A stretch of DNA of 64,000 nt, taken from positions 1 through 64,000 of the forward strand of contig NZ_JAOQJE010000002.1 in NCBI RefSeq assembly GCF_025567315.1. The letters run 5' to 3'. Positions 35,544 to 43,433 of the stretch are shown here, one piece after another (within the stretch, counting starts at the first letter, position 1; each line of letters starts with the position of its first letter). The translations under genes were made by a program, and so were the position numbers. A model generated the notes under the pieces. That model ran no database searches and was not told the DNA's origin. It was given only the letters and a program-made list of their open reading frames with translations. This DNA comes from Agathobaculum ammoniilyticum. GTDB lineage: Bacteria; Bacillota; Clostridia; Oscillospirales; Butyricicoccaceae.

Positions 35544-36287
35544 TTACCACCACTTGATCATTTCGGTGATATGCTCACGATATTCTATAAACTGTGCATC
35601 CGCAACATTCCGAGGATACGGTAAATCAATATTTACCTCCTCTTTGATTGTTGTAGGCTTGGGCGACATAATCAGGCAGCGTTGTGCCAAATATACGGCT
35701 TCCTCGACATTGTGGGTAATAAATATAACGGTGGCTCCGGTTTCTTTCCAAAGCTTGATGACCTCATCCTCCAGATAGTATCTCATTTTGATATCCATTT
35801 GTCCGTATGGCTCATCCATAAGCAGCAGGTCTGGATACATCGCAAAGCTTCTGCCAATGACAACGCGCTGCTGCGCGCTGGCAGATAGTTCTCTTGGATA
35901 AGCGTTCATTACTTTCTCCAATCCGAGTAATTTTGCCATCCGGGCAACACGTTTATCAATTTCATCCTTTGAATAATGCTTGATCTCTAAATTAAAGCGT
36001 AAATTTTTTTCTACGGTCAGCCAAGGAAAGGCAGATGGCTCTTGAAATACAAAGCTCAAATTATGCTTTTTGGGGTCTGCAGGCTCTCCATCAATCAGGA
36101 TCTCCCCTGCGGTCGGTTCAATCAGCTTTACCAGAAGGTTTAAAAAGGTAGTTTTCCCACATCCTGTGGGACCTACAATGCAAACAAATTCCCCCTTTTT
36201 TATATCAAACGAAGCATTATCCAAAACCAGCAGATCGCCAAATTTCTTTGTTAAATTACGGACTTTAACCTTGGTTTCCTCGCTCAC
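35544..36287 (-). CDS. NitT/TauT/Ssu-type ABC ATPase with degenerate signature motif
   Basis: The 247-residue protein starts at GTG 36287 behind GGAGGTG. Walker A GPTGCGKTT (about 38-46), Walker B LLLMDEP and H-loop FITHNVEEA are complete. The ABC signature, normally LSGGMxQR, reads LSASAQQR, and the D-loop is GQMD instead of GALD. Its partner ATPase in the same operon has a perfect signature but no H-loop His. The pair therefore looks like an asymmetric heterodimer with one consensus and one degenerate ATP site. It energises the importer with the two permeases upstream. Confidence 0.92.
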   Translation of the reverse strand: MSEETKVKVRNLTKKFGDLLVLDNASFDIKKGEFVCIVGPTGCGKTTFLNLLVKLIEPTAGEILIDGEPADPKKHNLSFVFQEPSAFPWLTVEKNLRFNLEIKHYSKDEIDKRVARMAKLLGLEKVMNAYPRELSASAQQRVVIGRSFAMYPDLLLMDEPYGQMDIKMRYYLEDEVIKLWKETGATVIFITHNVEEAVYLAQRCLIMSPKPTTIKEEVNIDLPYPRNVADAQFIEYREHITEMIKWW

Positions 36288-36328
36288 AAAAGCACCTCCA
36301 GCTATTGATAAAGTAATAGGAACCTGAA

Positions 36329-37090
36329 TTACAGCGCCAGATCCACTTTGGAAGCAATTTCATTGCGCAGTTCCAAAAAACGCGGATCCATATTGTTGCG
36401 TGGACGGGGCAGATCAGGAACAAACTCCTCCACCACTTGACAGGGCTTATTGCTGAGCAAAACAATCCGATCACCCAAGGTAACCGCTTCCTCCACATTA
36501 TTGGTGATAAATACAATCGTGCATTTTTTCTGCTGCCATATACGCAGGATCTCTTCCTGCATTTGATACCGCGTTTGCGCATCGAGCGCGCCAAAGGGTT
36601 CATCCATTAAAATAATGTCAGAATTTGTCGCATAGGCCCGTGCGATACCGACTCGCTGCTTCATTCCTCCGGATAGCTGGGATGGATAACTTTTCTCAAA
36701 TCCCTCTAGTCCCACTAGTTTAATGTATTCCATTGCTTCCTTGCGTCGCTTTTCCTTTGGAACCCCTTTAAATTTTCCATTCATCTCCACGTTCTCCAGA
36801 ACGGTTTTCCAGGGATAGATCGCATACTGCTGAAATACAACGCCTATATTTCCATATACCTTTCGATTATCAGAATAAATGACCTGTCCTGCATCCGGCT
36901 CCTCCAGCTGCGCCATAACATTTAACAAAACGGTTTTTCCGCATTGGCCTGGCCCAAACAGAACAAGGAATTCATTTTCGCGTACCTCCAGGCTGATACC
37001 ATCCAATACTTGCAGAGTACCGTTTTTGGTCGTAAAGCTCTTTTTAATGTCTTTTAGAACTACTTTTGTTTCAGGTATAGCCACGGACAT
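36329..37090 (-). CDS. NitT/TauT/Ssu-type ABC ATPase lacking the H-loop histidine
   Basis: The 253-residue protein starts at ATG 37090 behind GGAAAGGG and overlaps the permease gene by 31 bases. Walker A is GPGQCGKT, the signature is LSGGMKQRV and Walker B is IILMDEPFGALD, all normal. The switch loop reads FITNNVEEA, with Asn where ITHDVEEA is standard. The change complements the defect of the second ATPase. Confidence 0.92.
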   Translation of the reverse strand: MSVAIPETKVVLKDIKKSFTTKNGTLQVLDGISLEVRENEFLVLFGPGQCGKTVLLNVMAQLEEPDAGQVIYSDNRKVYGNIGVVFQQYAIYPWKTVLENVEMNGKFKGVPKEKRRKEAMEYIKLVGLEGFEKSYPSQLSGGMKQRVGIARAYATNSDIILMDEPFGALDAQTRYQMQEEILRIWQQKKCTIVFITNNVEEAVTLGDRIVLLSNKPCQVVEEFVPDLPRPRNNMDPRFLELRNEIASKVDLAL

Positions 37091-37848
37091 AACACCCTTT
37101 CCAGTTTTGTAAATAGAAAATTGTATACAGCACAACCAACTGCTATCAGAATCATAGTCGCCATGACCATCTCATAATTCATACTGTCCATTGCAGATAA
37201 AATCACATATCCGAGGCCCGACCGGGCGACGATCATCTCTGACGCAACAACGCTCATCCAGCAACTGCCTAGCGAGGTTCTCATCCCTGCCACAATAGCC
37301 GGAATACTGTCCGGAAGGACGATATTCTTTAGCATGTTTGTATTGTTGGCACCCAAAATTTTGCCTGCCTTTATCAGTGTGGGGTCAACATGCGTCATAC
37401 CATGGTAAGTATTGAGGCAGATCGGCACAAACGCACCGAATACGATCATGATGATGTTTGTTTTATCCCCAATCCCGAACCACAGGATAAATAATGGGAT
37501 CCACGCAAGACCCGGCACCGGACGGATCATTTCAAAAATCGGCTGAAAAATCGCCCGGAAGGTTTTGAACCATCCCATAAGTACACCGAGTACGATGCCT
37601 ATAATACATGAGAATACAAAACCTAGCGTAATGCGCTTCATGCTCGCGCCAATATGGACCAGAAGGGATGCGCTGCCTACTCTTTTCCGCTCAAACATTT
37701 CCACCAGCATAGAGACGGTTTCAATCGGTGTCGGTACGCGGGTATTGAGTCCGTAGATATGCCAGGCAATAAAAAACAGAACAACGGAAATAATGGAGAG
37801 AATCCATTTCCAATTACTGAAAAATTCTAAATTTTTTAACTGCTTCAT
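37060..37848 (-). CDS. ABC importer permease, SsuC/TauC-like (second)
   Basis: 262 residues with about six hydrophobic segments and the BPD_transp_1 coupling motif (ASEMIVARSGLGYVILSAM; the EAA loop follows GMRTSLGSCW). ATG 37848 overlaps the stop of the first permease. It belongs to the nitrate/taurine/aliphatic-sulfonate group. Paired with a different permease, it would form a heterodimeric channel, less usual than the SsuC homodimer. Confidence 0.92.
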   Translation of the reverse strand: MKQLKNLEFFSNWKWILSIISVVLFFIAWHIYGLNTRVPTPIETVSMLVEMFERKRVGSASLLVHIGASMKRITLGFVFSCIIGIVLGVLMGWFKTFRAIFQPIFEMIRPVPGLAWIPLFILWFGIGDKTNIIMIVFGAFVPICLNTYHGMTHVDPTLIKAGKILGANNTNMLKNIVLPDSIPAIVAGMRTSLGSCWMSVVASEMIVARSGLGYVILSAMDSMNYEMVMATMILIAVGCAVYNFLFTKLERVLCPWLYLKQK

Positions 37849-38636
37849 TTCGGTTCCTCCGTAGACCAGGGCGCTATATTCCGTTCCAGAATACTCATCA
37901 CATAGTTAATCAAGAAGCCGATGATACCTATTACCACAACACCGAGGAAGATCAGGTCTGTATCCATCAGCTTTCTTCCCTGATTCATCATATAACCCAA
38001 GCCAATCGTTGCAGCAACCATTTCAGCCGCTACCAGCGTAGCAAAAGCAATACCGAGAGAAATGCGCAGGCCTGTAAAAATCATGGGGATGGCAGATGGG
38101 ATACCCACTCTGAAAAACATCTGCGCCCGCGAGGCTCCTCCAACCTGTGCAACATTCAAAAGCACCTTTTTGGTTCCTCTGATGCCCGTCCATGTATTGA
38201 TTGTCAGCGAAACCATAGAACCAATAAAAATAATGCAAACCTTGCCGCTGTCGCCAATCCCGAATATCAGTAATACGATCGGCACCCATGCAAGCGTTGG
38301 AATCGGACGGAGCATTTCAAATATCGGGCGAAAAAAGCGTTCTGCCCCCTCAAAGAATCCCATCAGCAGGCCAAGGGGGATACCAATGATACAAGCCATG
38401 GCAAAGCCTTCTAAAACAATACGCAGGCTCGCCCAGGTATTCGCCTGAATGGTGGCGCCGTCCGGATATTCTGAACTAAGCTTTTCGATAAACAACTCAA
38501 TGACTGAAGACGGTGCAGAAAGCTTGCCTGGGTCCACCAGTCCCAGACGGACAATCAGTTCCCATCCCACAAAAAAAACGATCAGCGAAATTACGCTTAT
38601 CACCGTATACCGGTTCAGCTTTTTCTTCTTTTGCAT
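37845..38636 (-). CDS. ABC importer permease, SsuC/TauC-like (first)
   Basis: 263 residues with six hydrophobic segments. The family motif region is GLRISLGIAFATLVAAEMVA followed by TIGLGYMMNQG. AAAGGAG precedes ATG 38636, and its end overlaps the second permease start by 4 bases. It is downstream of the binding-protein gene after a hairpin-containing gap of 105 bases. Confidence 0.92.
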   Translation of the reverse strand: MQKKKKLNRYTVISVISLIVFFVGWELIVRLGLVDPGKLSAPSSVIELFIEKLSSEYPDGATIQANTWASLRIVLEGFAMACIIGIPLGLLMGFFEGAERFFRPIFEMLRPIPTLAWVPIVLLIFGIGDSGKVCIIFIGSMVSLTINTWTGIRGTKKVLLNVAQVGGASRAQMFFRVGIPSAIPMIFTGLRISLGIAFATLVAAEMVAATIGLGYMMNQGRKLMDTDLIFLGVVVIGIIGFLINYVMSILERNIAPWSTEEPK

Positions 38637-38659
38637 TTACTAATGATCTCCTTTTAAAG

Positions 38660-38697
38660 ATATGGCTGCTTGCACAGGTAGGTGAAAGCAGCCATAT
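38660..38697 (-). other. Intercistronic stem-loop between binding-protein and permease genes
   Basis: A perfect 12-bp inverted repeat (38660-38671 and 38686-38697, ATATGGCTGCTT / AAGCAGCCATAT) with a 14-base loop and no T run. Such hairpins often protect the upstream binding-protein message and lower expression of the membrane genes. Confidence 0.65.
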
Positions 38698-38741
38698 ACC
38701 AATCCATAGCGTTACCTAATATCACACGTCAGGTCAAGGAG

Positions 38742-39854
38742 TTAGCTTTGTTCCGCCTCCAGCTCATCCAACGCGGCAAGGATAATGTCGTCGGCAATAT
38801 AATCATCAGCGTTATATTCTGCAAACACCTCATCACTCATCTGATCCACAGAGTTCATAAATTCTGCAATCTTCATAAACCCATTGGCACAGATGCTGTC
38901 TTCGCCGCCCTCAAAATATTGACGGCTCCATTCCAGTGTAGGCATCTTGTAAAATGCACAGTCATTTGCTGCGCTCTCCTCGGTAACATCGACGTTATAT
39001 TCGCTCTGCCAAATGTACATCCATTCTTTAAATAGGTCATCATCGTTTGCAAACTCATTTTGCGCGCGCATGACGCCCTTTGCAAACCCTTTCAGCGCTT
39101 CCTGTTTATTTTCCAGAGCATCTGGGCAGGCCATGATGGTTGCGATATTATCATAATCCGGATACAGTTCATCCAGGGAAGCTACCATTGTATAGTGCTC
39201 CGGATCCGCCTCAAATTCATTCCAGTTGGGGATGCCTGCTACCATAACGTCTCCCTCACCAGCTGCAAACGCTGCGGGGATCTGGTTCTGCTCCATATCG
39301 ATCGAGGTCACATCATCGCTTGTCAGACCCAGCATCTCAAGAATGGCATTGATCGTATAGTGTCCGGACTGGCCCTTGGTCCAAAGCACAGTCGAGTTTT
39401 TCCATGCATCCGCCGATCCATAAATATTCGGATACTTTTCAATATGCCCCTGACCCGAAGTAATGATCTCGGAATCATTGCGCGCATACACACGGTAGGC
39501 CGCGTTGTCCGGGGCAAGATAGCAAAGCAGCTGGGAGCCAAAAGTCGTTGCGCCAGTCGTCGACATCATGCTTCCAAGAGAATACAAATCGATCTCCCCA
39601 GCGCGGGCCGCGTCATTGATCGAAGTACCGCTGTTGAAAAATGTAATCTGGAGGTCAACGCCGTAGTCCTCAAAATACCCCTGCTGCAGCGCATACCAAA
39701 CCGTTACAGAGGTTGCAGTCGAGGGTGCGCCATAGAGCAATGTGGTCAGTTCGCTTCCATCAGAGCTAGTGGAGACATCATCGTTGCTGTTGCCACAGCC
39801 AACCAGTGCAAAGATCAGGGACAATGCTAAAATAGTACTGACTAACCTTTTCAT
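38742..39854 (-). CDS. ABC importer substrate-binding lipoprotein, NMT1/SsuA-like
   Basis: 370 residues. A lipobox (IFALVGCGN) precedes a type II binding fold typical of nitrate/taurine/sulfonate/thiamine-precursor systems (VTVWYALQQGYFEDYGVDLQ, INDAARAGEIDLYSLGSMM). The body is rich in Asp/Glu. AGGAGG precedes ATG 39854. It leads the five-gene importer operon and probably binds an anionic small molecule. The ligand cannot be read from sequence. Confidence 0.9.
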   Translation of the reverse strand: MKRLVSTILALSLIFALVGCGNSNDDVSTSSDGSELTTLLYGAPSTATSVTVWYALQQGYFEDYGVDLQITFFNSGTSINDAARAGEIDLYSLGSMMSTTGATTFGSQLLCYLAPDNAAYRVYARNDSEIITSGQGHIEKYPNIYGSADAWKNSTVLWTKGQSGHYTINAILEMLGLTSDDVTSIDMEQNQIPAAFAAGEGDVMVAGIPNWNEFEADPEHYTMVASLDELYPDYDNIATIMACPDALENKQEALKGFAKGVMRAQNEFANDDDLFKEWMYIWQSEYNVDVTEESAANDCAFYKMPTLEWSRQYFEGGEDSICANGFMKIAEFMNSVDQMSDEVFAEYNADDYIADDIILAALDELEAEQS

Positions 39855-39897
39855 AATATCCTCCTAATTTTGCTGCGCTACAGAAAAAATCAGCATT

Positions 39898-39948
39898 TCT
39901 TATTTTATAATCTTTTTCTGCTCTTATTTTATAATCTTTTTCTGCTCT
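39898..39948. repeat. Perfect 24-bp tandem repeat (two copies)
   Basis: Two consecutive copies (39900-39923 and 39924-39947) of a 24-base unit running from TTATTTTATAATC to TTTTTCTGCTC; period-24 identity extends over 39898-39948. Each copy has a leftward TTATAA-type -10-like stretch, so this may be a duplicated promoter or operator for the importer operon. Confidence 0.85.
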
Positions 39949-40162
39949 GTTGCAGCTTTATTATGATCACAATTATATATTCGCTCACTTGATATGTCAA
40001 TATTGATAAATTATATAAATATTTATCAATCATTTTATGATCATTTCACAACTATTTTTTTCTTATATTTTAAATCCTATAAATTATTTGTTATATAACA
40101 CAAATAGATAGATATTATTTTATTCATTTTCGTAGTTTTGTGTGTACATCGCCGCTTTATTC

Positions 40163-40191
40163 TTGACTTTCTTTTTGAAATAATATATCCT
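40163..40191 (+). promoter_or_regulatory. Promoter of the divergent MDR dehydrogenase gene
   Basis: TTGACT (40163-40168), 17 bp, TATCCT (40186-40191), 88 bases before the ATG at 40279. Confidence 0.55.
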
Positions 40192-40278
40192 ATATCTATC
40201 GTATAATCAATTTTACAATCACTATAAAATCAATTAATGTGTTTTATCCTCATTATAAAAGAATAAGGAGTGATTATA

Positions 40279-41331
40279 ATGAAGGCTGTCTACCGGTATG
40301 GTTATGAGCCAAGGCAATATGAATTCCGTGATATGCCGGATCCAACCTGCGGTCCGGAAGATGTCATTATAGAGGTCAAATACGCTGCCATATGCGGTTC
40401 TGATGTTGCTACATATTTTAATGGGGGTGAAAAGGGAGGCATTTGCATTGTCGGGCATGAATTTGCCGGTACTGTAGTGCAGGTCGGCAGCCAGGTATCC
40501 GATTGGAAGCCCGGCGACCGTGTTGTTTCCGATAACACAGGACATGTCTGCGGAAAATGCCATGCCTGTACCAGCGGGTTATTCCTCAACTGTATGGAAC
40601 GAGTTGCCCTTGGCTATGGCATGGATGGCGGTTTTGCCAAATATGTCAAAATACCAGGAGAGATCCTTCGTATCCATAAATGGGCTTTAATGCGTATCCC
40701 TGATGGGGTCCCTTATGAATACGCTGCCATCCTGGACCCTATCTGTAATGCTTATAAAGCTGTAGCTCAGGAATCCGGCTTACGCCCGGGCGAAAGCGCA
40801 ATTGTTTTTGGCCCCGGTCCAATCGGGCTTTTAGCGACGCAGTTCTGCCATATCATGGGCGCAAAGGATGTCATAATGGTTGGCCTTTCTGCTGATAAAG
40901 CGCTTCGGCTTGATGTAGCATATGAAATGGGGGTTACTGAATTCATTGCATCGGATGCCGAGGACTTTGTTTCCCGCATCCACGAGGTTTGTGGAGTGGA
41001 AGGGGCTGATGTAGCGATAGACTGTGCCGGAGCCCCCTCAGTACTCCTCCAGGCCATTTCTGGTGTGCGCAAGGATGGGACCATTGTTAAGGTTGGCGCG
41101 AGTACTGCTCCACTAAATTTTTCATTGAATGATTTAACATACCGCGCGCAGATTGTGAAGGGCCACCATGCCTATGATGTCATCTCATGGAGAAATTGCC
41201 TTGGCCTTCTTTCTAAAAACATGCTTCGGCTTGATCCGCTTATTACGCATATCCTCCCCTTGGAACAATGGGAGCGCGGCATCCATATGATGCGCAACCG
41301 TGAGGGCATAAAAATACTCCTGCAGCCTTAA
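40279..41331 (+). CDS. Zinc-dependent MDR dehydrogenase (third)
   Basis: The 350-residue protein starts at ATG 40279 behind AAGGAG. Catalytic zinc residues are in AAICGSDVATYF and VGHEFAG, the structural zinc loop is CGKCHACTSGLFLNC, and the Rossmann loop is FGPGPIG. It is transcribed alone, divergently from the sulfonate-type importer, and followed by a terminator. It resembles sorbitol/threonine-dehydrogenase-type enzymes. The flanking regulators suggest the same regulon as the operons on the left. Confidence 0.9.
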   Translation: MKAVYRYGYEPRQYEFRDMPDPTCGPEDVIIEVKYAAICGSDVATYFNGGEKGGICIVGHEFAGTVVQVGSQVSDWKPGDRVVSDNTGHVCGKCHACTSGLFLNCMERVALGYGMDGGFAKYVKIPGEILRIHKWALMRIPDGVPYEYAAILDPICNAYKAVAQESGLRPGESAIVFGPGPIGLLATQFCHIMGAKDVIMVGLSADKALRLDVAYEMGVTEFIASDAEDFVSRIHEVCGVEGADVAIDCAGAPSVLLQAISGVRKDGTIVKVGASTAPLNFSLNDLTYRAQIVKGHHAYDVISWRNCLGLLSKNMLRLDPLITHILPLEQWERGIHMMRNREGIKILLQP

Positions 41332-41340
41332 CCTTTCAAT

Positions 41341-41380
41341 AAAAAACTGGTTTGGGACATAGTTCCCAAACCAGTTTTTT
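41341..41380. terminator. Bidirectional terminator between dehydrogenase and deoR
   Basis: The hairpin AAAAAACTGGTTTGGGA / TCCCAAACCAGTTTTTT serves both converging genes. Confidence 0.9.
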
Positions 41381-41431
41381 ATTGTGATTCTATTCAAAAC
41401 CTATACTGCAAAAGCATAAAGCTATATGTAT

Positions 41432-42181
41432 TCATTGTTCCGCAATAATCAATTCCACCTGATTCTTTTCCAAGGCCATCAACTGCGCCTGATTCCTGAT
41501 GGGCTGATCCACAATAATAATATCTAAATTTTTGAAGTCTGCAAATACACGAAGCGAATCCTTTTCAAACTTTTTTGCGTCGGCGAGTACAACAACTTTT
41601 TCCGAAGCTTCAATCAACGCACTCTTCAGGTTTGCTTGGAACGGTGTAACACAAGCCAGCCCCTGTGTTCCCCGCACACCTGTGGTTGTTAAAAACAAAA
41701 TAGGGAATTTCATTGTACGAATATAATTTTCCGCCTCCGGACCAACCAGAGCTTCCTGCCTTCCCTCCAGATATCCGCCGATCACATAAGTCGTAACGTT
41801 GGTTGCCGCCAAAACATTAGCAGCGGTCAGTGAATTAGTAATCACCGTAATATCATCACGATTCGTTATTTGCTGCGCCAATGCCAGAGCAGAAGCGCCG
41901 GAGTCCAAAAAGATCGTCGAATTTGCCGGTATCAGTTTTGCTGCTTCCCGGGCAACCGCTACCTGCCCATCCGTTATCCTGATCTGGTGGACAATATCAG
42001 GCTGGATATATTTCGCATAGCCACGGCTTCTGCTGATATATCCGTTTTCCTCTAAAAAAGTTAAGTCTCTTCGGATTGTTGCTGGAGACTCTTTCATTAT
42101 TTCGATCAAATGATTGACGGAAACAATACCATTTTTCATTAAATAATGAATAATATCCTGTCGCCGCTTTTCTATGTTCAT
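41432..42181 (-). CDS. DeoR/GlpR-family transcriptional regulator (intact)
   Basis: 249 residues. The N-terminal winged helix-turn-helix (VNHLIEIMKESPATIRRDLTF) is followed by the DeoR sensor domain (IFLDSGASALALAQQI, TTTGVRGTQGLACVTPFQA, DAKKFEKDSLRVFAD). AGAGGGG precedes the ATG. It closely parallels the frameshifted regulator at 33967-34714 along its whole length, so the two are duplicates. It could control the same promoters and is probably the working copy. Confidence 0.92.
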   Translation of the reverse strand: MNIEKRRQDIIHYLMKNGIVSVNHLIEIMKESPATIRRDLTFLEENGYISRSRGYAKYIQPDIVHQIRITDGQVAVAREAAKLIPANSTIFLDSGASALALAQQITNRDDITVITNSLTAANVLAATNVTTYVIGGYLEGRQEALVGPEAENYIRTMKFPILFLTTTGVRGTQGLACVTPFQANLKSALIEASEKVVVLADAKKFEKDSLRVFADFKNLDIIIVDQPIRNQAQLMALEKNQVELIIAEQ

Positions 42182-42341
42182 AATGAGCCCCTCTATTTTA
42201 TTATTATTTCCCTTTAAAATGACAAAAAAAGTCTAAAATCCTGTATATGTTTATATTAACAGTACAAGAAAGTAATGTCAATTATCTTTTGCCTGATACA
42301 TCCTTTTTCTGACAATCTGTTTTTTCTTTCCAGAGGAGCTG

Positions 42342-42365
42342 CCGGTTTCTGAAAATACAAACCGG
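42342..42365. other. Small inverted repeat in the gap downstream of the VOC operon
   Basis: CCGGTTT (42342-42348) and AAACCGG (42359-42365) can form a short hairpin but there is no clear T run. The 208-base gap otherwise shows no coding signal. Confidence 0.35.
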
Positions 42366-42389
42366 TTTCCAGCCTAACATCATGCCACT

Positions 42390-42572
42390 TCAAAGCAGTC
42401 GCCTGCTTTTATATGGTATGATACCAAATACTATTGAAAGCAATCCATATCCAATAAAAGCTGGAAATACAAGCACATATCCGCCAAGCCAGAACAGCAG
42501 ACCCTGAAATAAAAGCACTATCACATCCAATGAAGCCATCATATATCGTCTGTGTAAGATTGTTTTTGTCAT
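42390..42572 (-). CDS. 60-residue two-helix membrane protein
   Basis: ATG 42572 overlaps the stop of the isomerase/epimerase gene (ATGA), which argues for translational coupling and a real gene. It has two hydrophobic stretches (SLDVIVLLFQGLLFWLGGYV and FIGYGLLSIVFGII) and a basic C-terminus (PYKSRRLL). I recognise no family. It may be a small transporter subunit or membrane regulator linked to the two enzymes before it. Confidence 0.6.
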   Translation of the reverse strand: MTKTILHRRYMMASLDVIVLLFQGLLFWLGGYVLVFPAFIGYGLLSIVFGIIPYKSRRLL

Positions 42573-43417
42573 AGCACCTGTTGTTGCAGTGCTCTGTGGA
42601 TGGTTTTCAAATCCATATGGGCAAGTGCGTCAAAGTTATCTTGCTCGGAGAGCGGGGAAGCTGTATAGTAATTTTCCGTAATGTAGCTTCCCTGATAGCC
42701 AAGCGTTTGAATGATGTTCATAACTTCATCAAAATGTCCGCAGCCCTGCCCGAGCAGGGTGCATCCGATACAATTATCTGGTCCATCCTTCAGGTGAAAA
42801 TGATCGATTTTATTTAACCCGATCTGTTTGATTTCCTCTCGGGGATCAGCGGTATGGAATCGGATGGGATTAAAAATATCATAGCATATTCGTAAGGAAG
42901 GGCCGACTATATCACACATCCGTTTGATTTCCCAAACATCTAATGCGCTTTCAAATACGACCGTAATATCCTTTTCCCCTGCAATTTCGCACGCCGCGCG
43001 CAATGATTCAGAAAACTGAACAAAATCCCTTTCATTTTTTATCTGGCACATGAAGCCGGATGTAAGCATCAAACGTGGGATCTCCAGTGCGTAGCATGCC
43101 TTGACAGCTTCACATATGCTTTCCAAACCAACTCTTCCACATGCACTATCCAAGGGATGAATCATACAGGCCTGCCTGCATAATGTCCATAAATGTAGTG
43201 AATGGATTTGTAGCCCTGTATGATCGATTGCCCGGCGGTATTCATCCTGAATTCGTTGATCTGATAATGGATAACCGGCCTCCGATCCTCCCCTCTCTGC
43301 AATTTGTATGCAATCGAAGCCGATACGGGCTGCACATTCTATTGCCTCTACACCAACAAAAGGTAATACCCATTCGCAAATCCCTACTCGCTTCCTGTTA
43401 CTATCCATATATGTCAT
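42569..43417 (-). CDS. Sugar isomerase/epimerase, TIM-barrel (AP-endonuclease family 2) type
   Basis: 282 residues. AGGAGG precedes ATG 43417. The fold is suggested by GICEWVLP at the start, IHSLHLWTLC, LMLTSGFMC, a metal-site Glu in VVFESALDVWE, Asp in RICYDIFN, His in IDHFHLKDG and the last acid in SYITENYY. Such enzymes isomerise or epimerise free ketoses and related polyols with a divalent metal. It follows the VOC gene by 16 bases. The substrate may be the ketose handled by the neighbouring transketolase pathway. Confidence 0.85.
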   Translation of the reverse strand: MTYMDSNRKRVGICEWVLPFVGVEAIECAARIGFDCIQIAERGGSEAGYPLSDQRIQDEYRRAIDHTGLQIHSLHLWTLCRQACMIHPLDSACGRVGLESICEAVKACYALEIPRLMLTSGFMCQIKNERDFVQFSESLRAACEIAGEKDITVVFESALDVWEIKRMCDIVGPSLRICYDIFNPIRFHTADPREEIKQIGLNKIDHFHLKDGPDNCIGCTLLGQGCGHFDEVMNIIQTLGYQGSYITENYYTASPLSEQDNFDALAHMDLKTIHRALQQQVL

Positions 43418-43433
43418 CTATATCCTCCTATCG

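Larger units (their letters stand above)
39855..40278. promoter_or_regulatory. AT-rich divergent control region between importer operon and MDR dehydrogenase
   Basis: A 424-base gap with no gene. It holds a 24-bp perfect tandem repeat close to the importer start, a long inverted repeat (ATTGATAAAT at 40002-40011 and ATTTATCAAT at 40021-40030), and a rightward promoter (40163-40191). The organisation suggests joint control of both transcription directions by a common regulator. Confidence 0.6.

Noticed and set aside
35544..36287. Inactive ATPase pseudogene
   Set aside because: The reading frame, Walker motifs and H-loop are intact and the gene keeps its operon place; the odd signature is matched by a reciprocal change in the partner, which argues for function.
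39898..39948. CRISPR array
   Set aside because: Only two directly adjacent 24-base units without spacers and no cas genes in the window.
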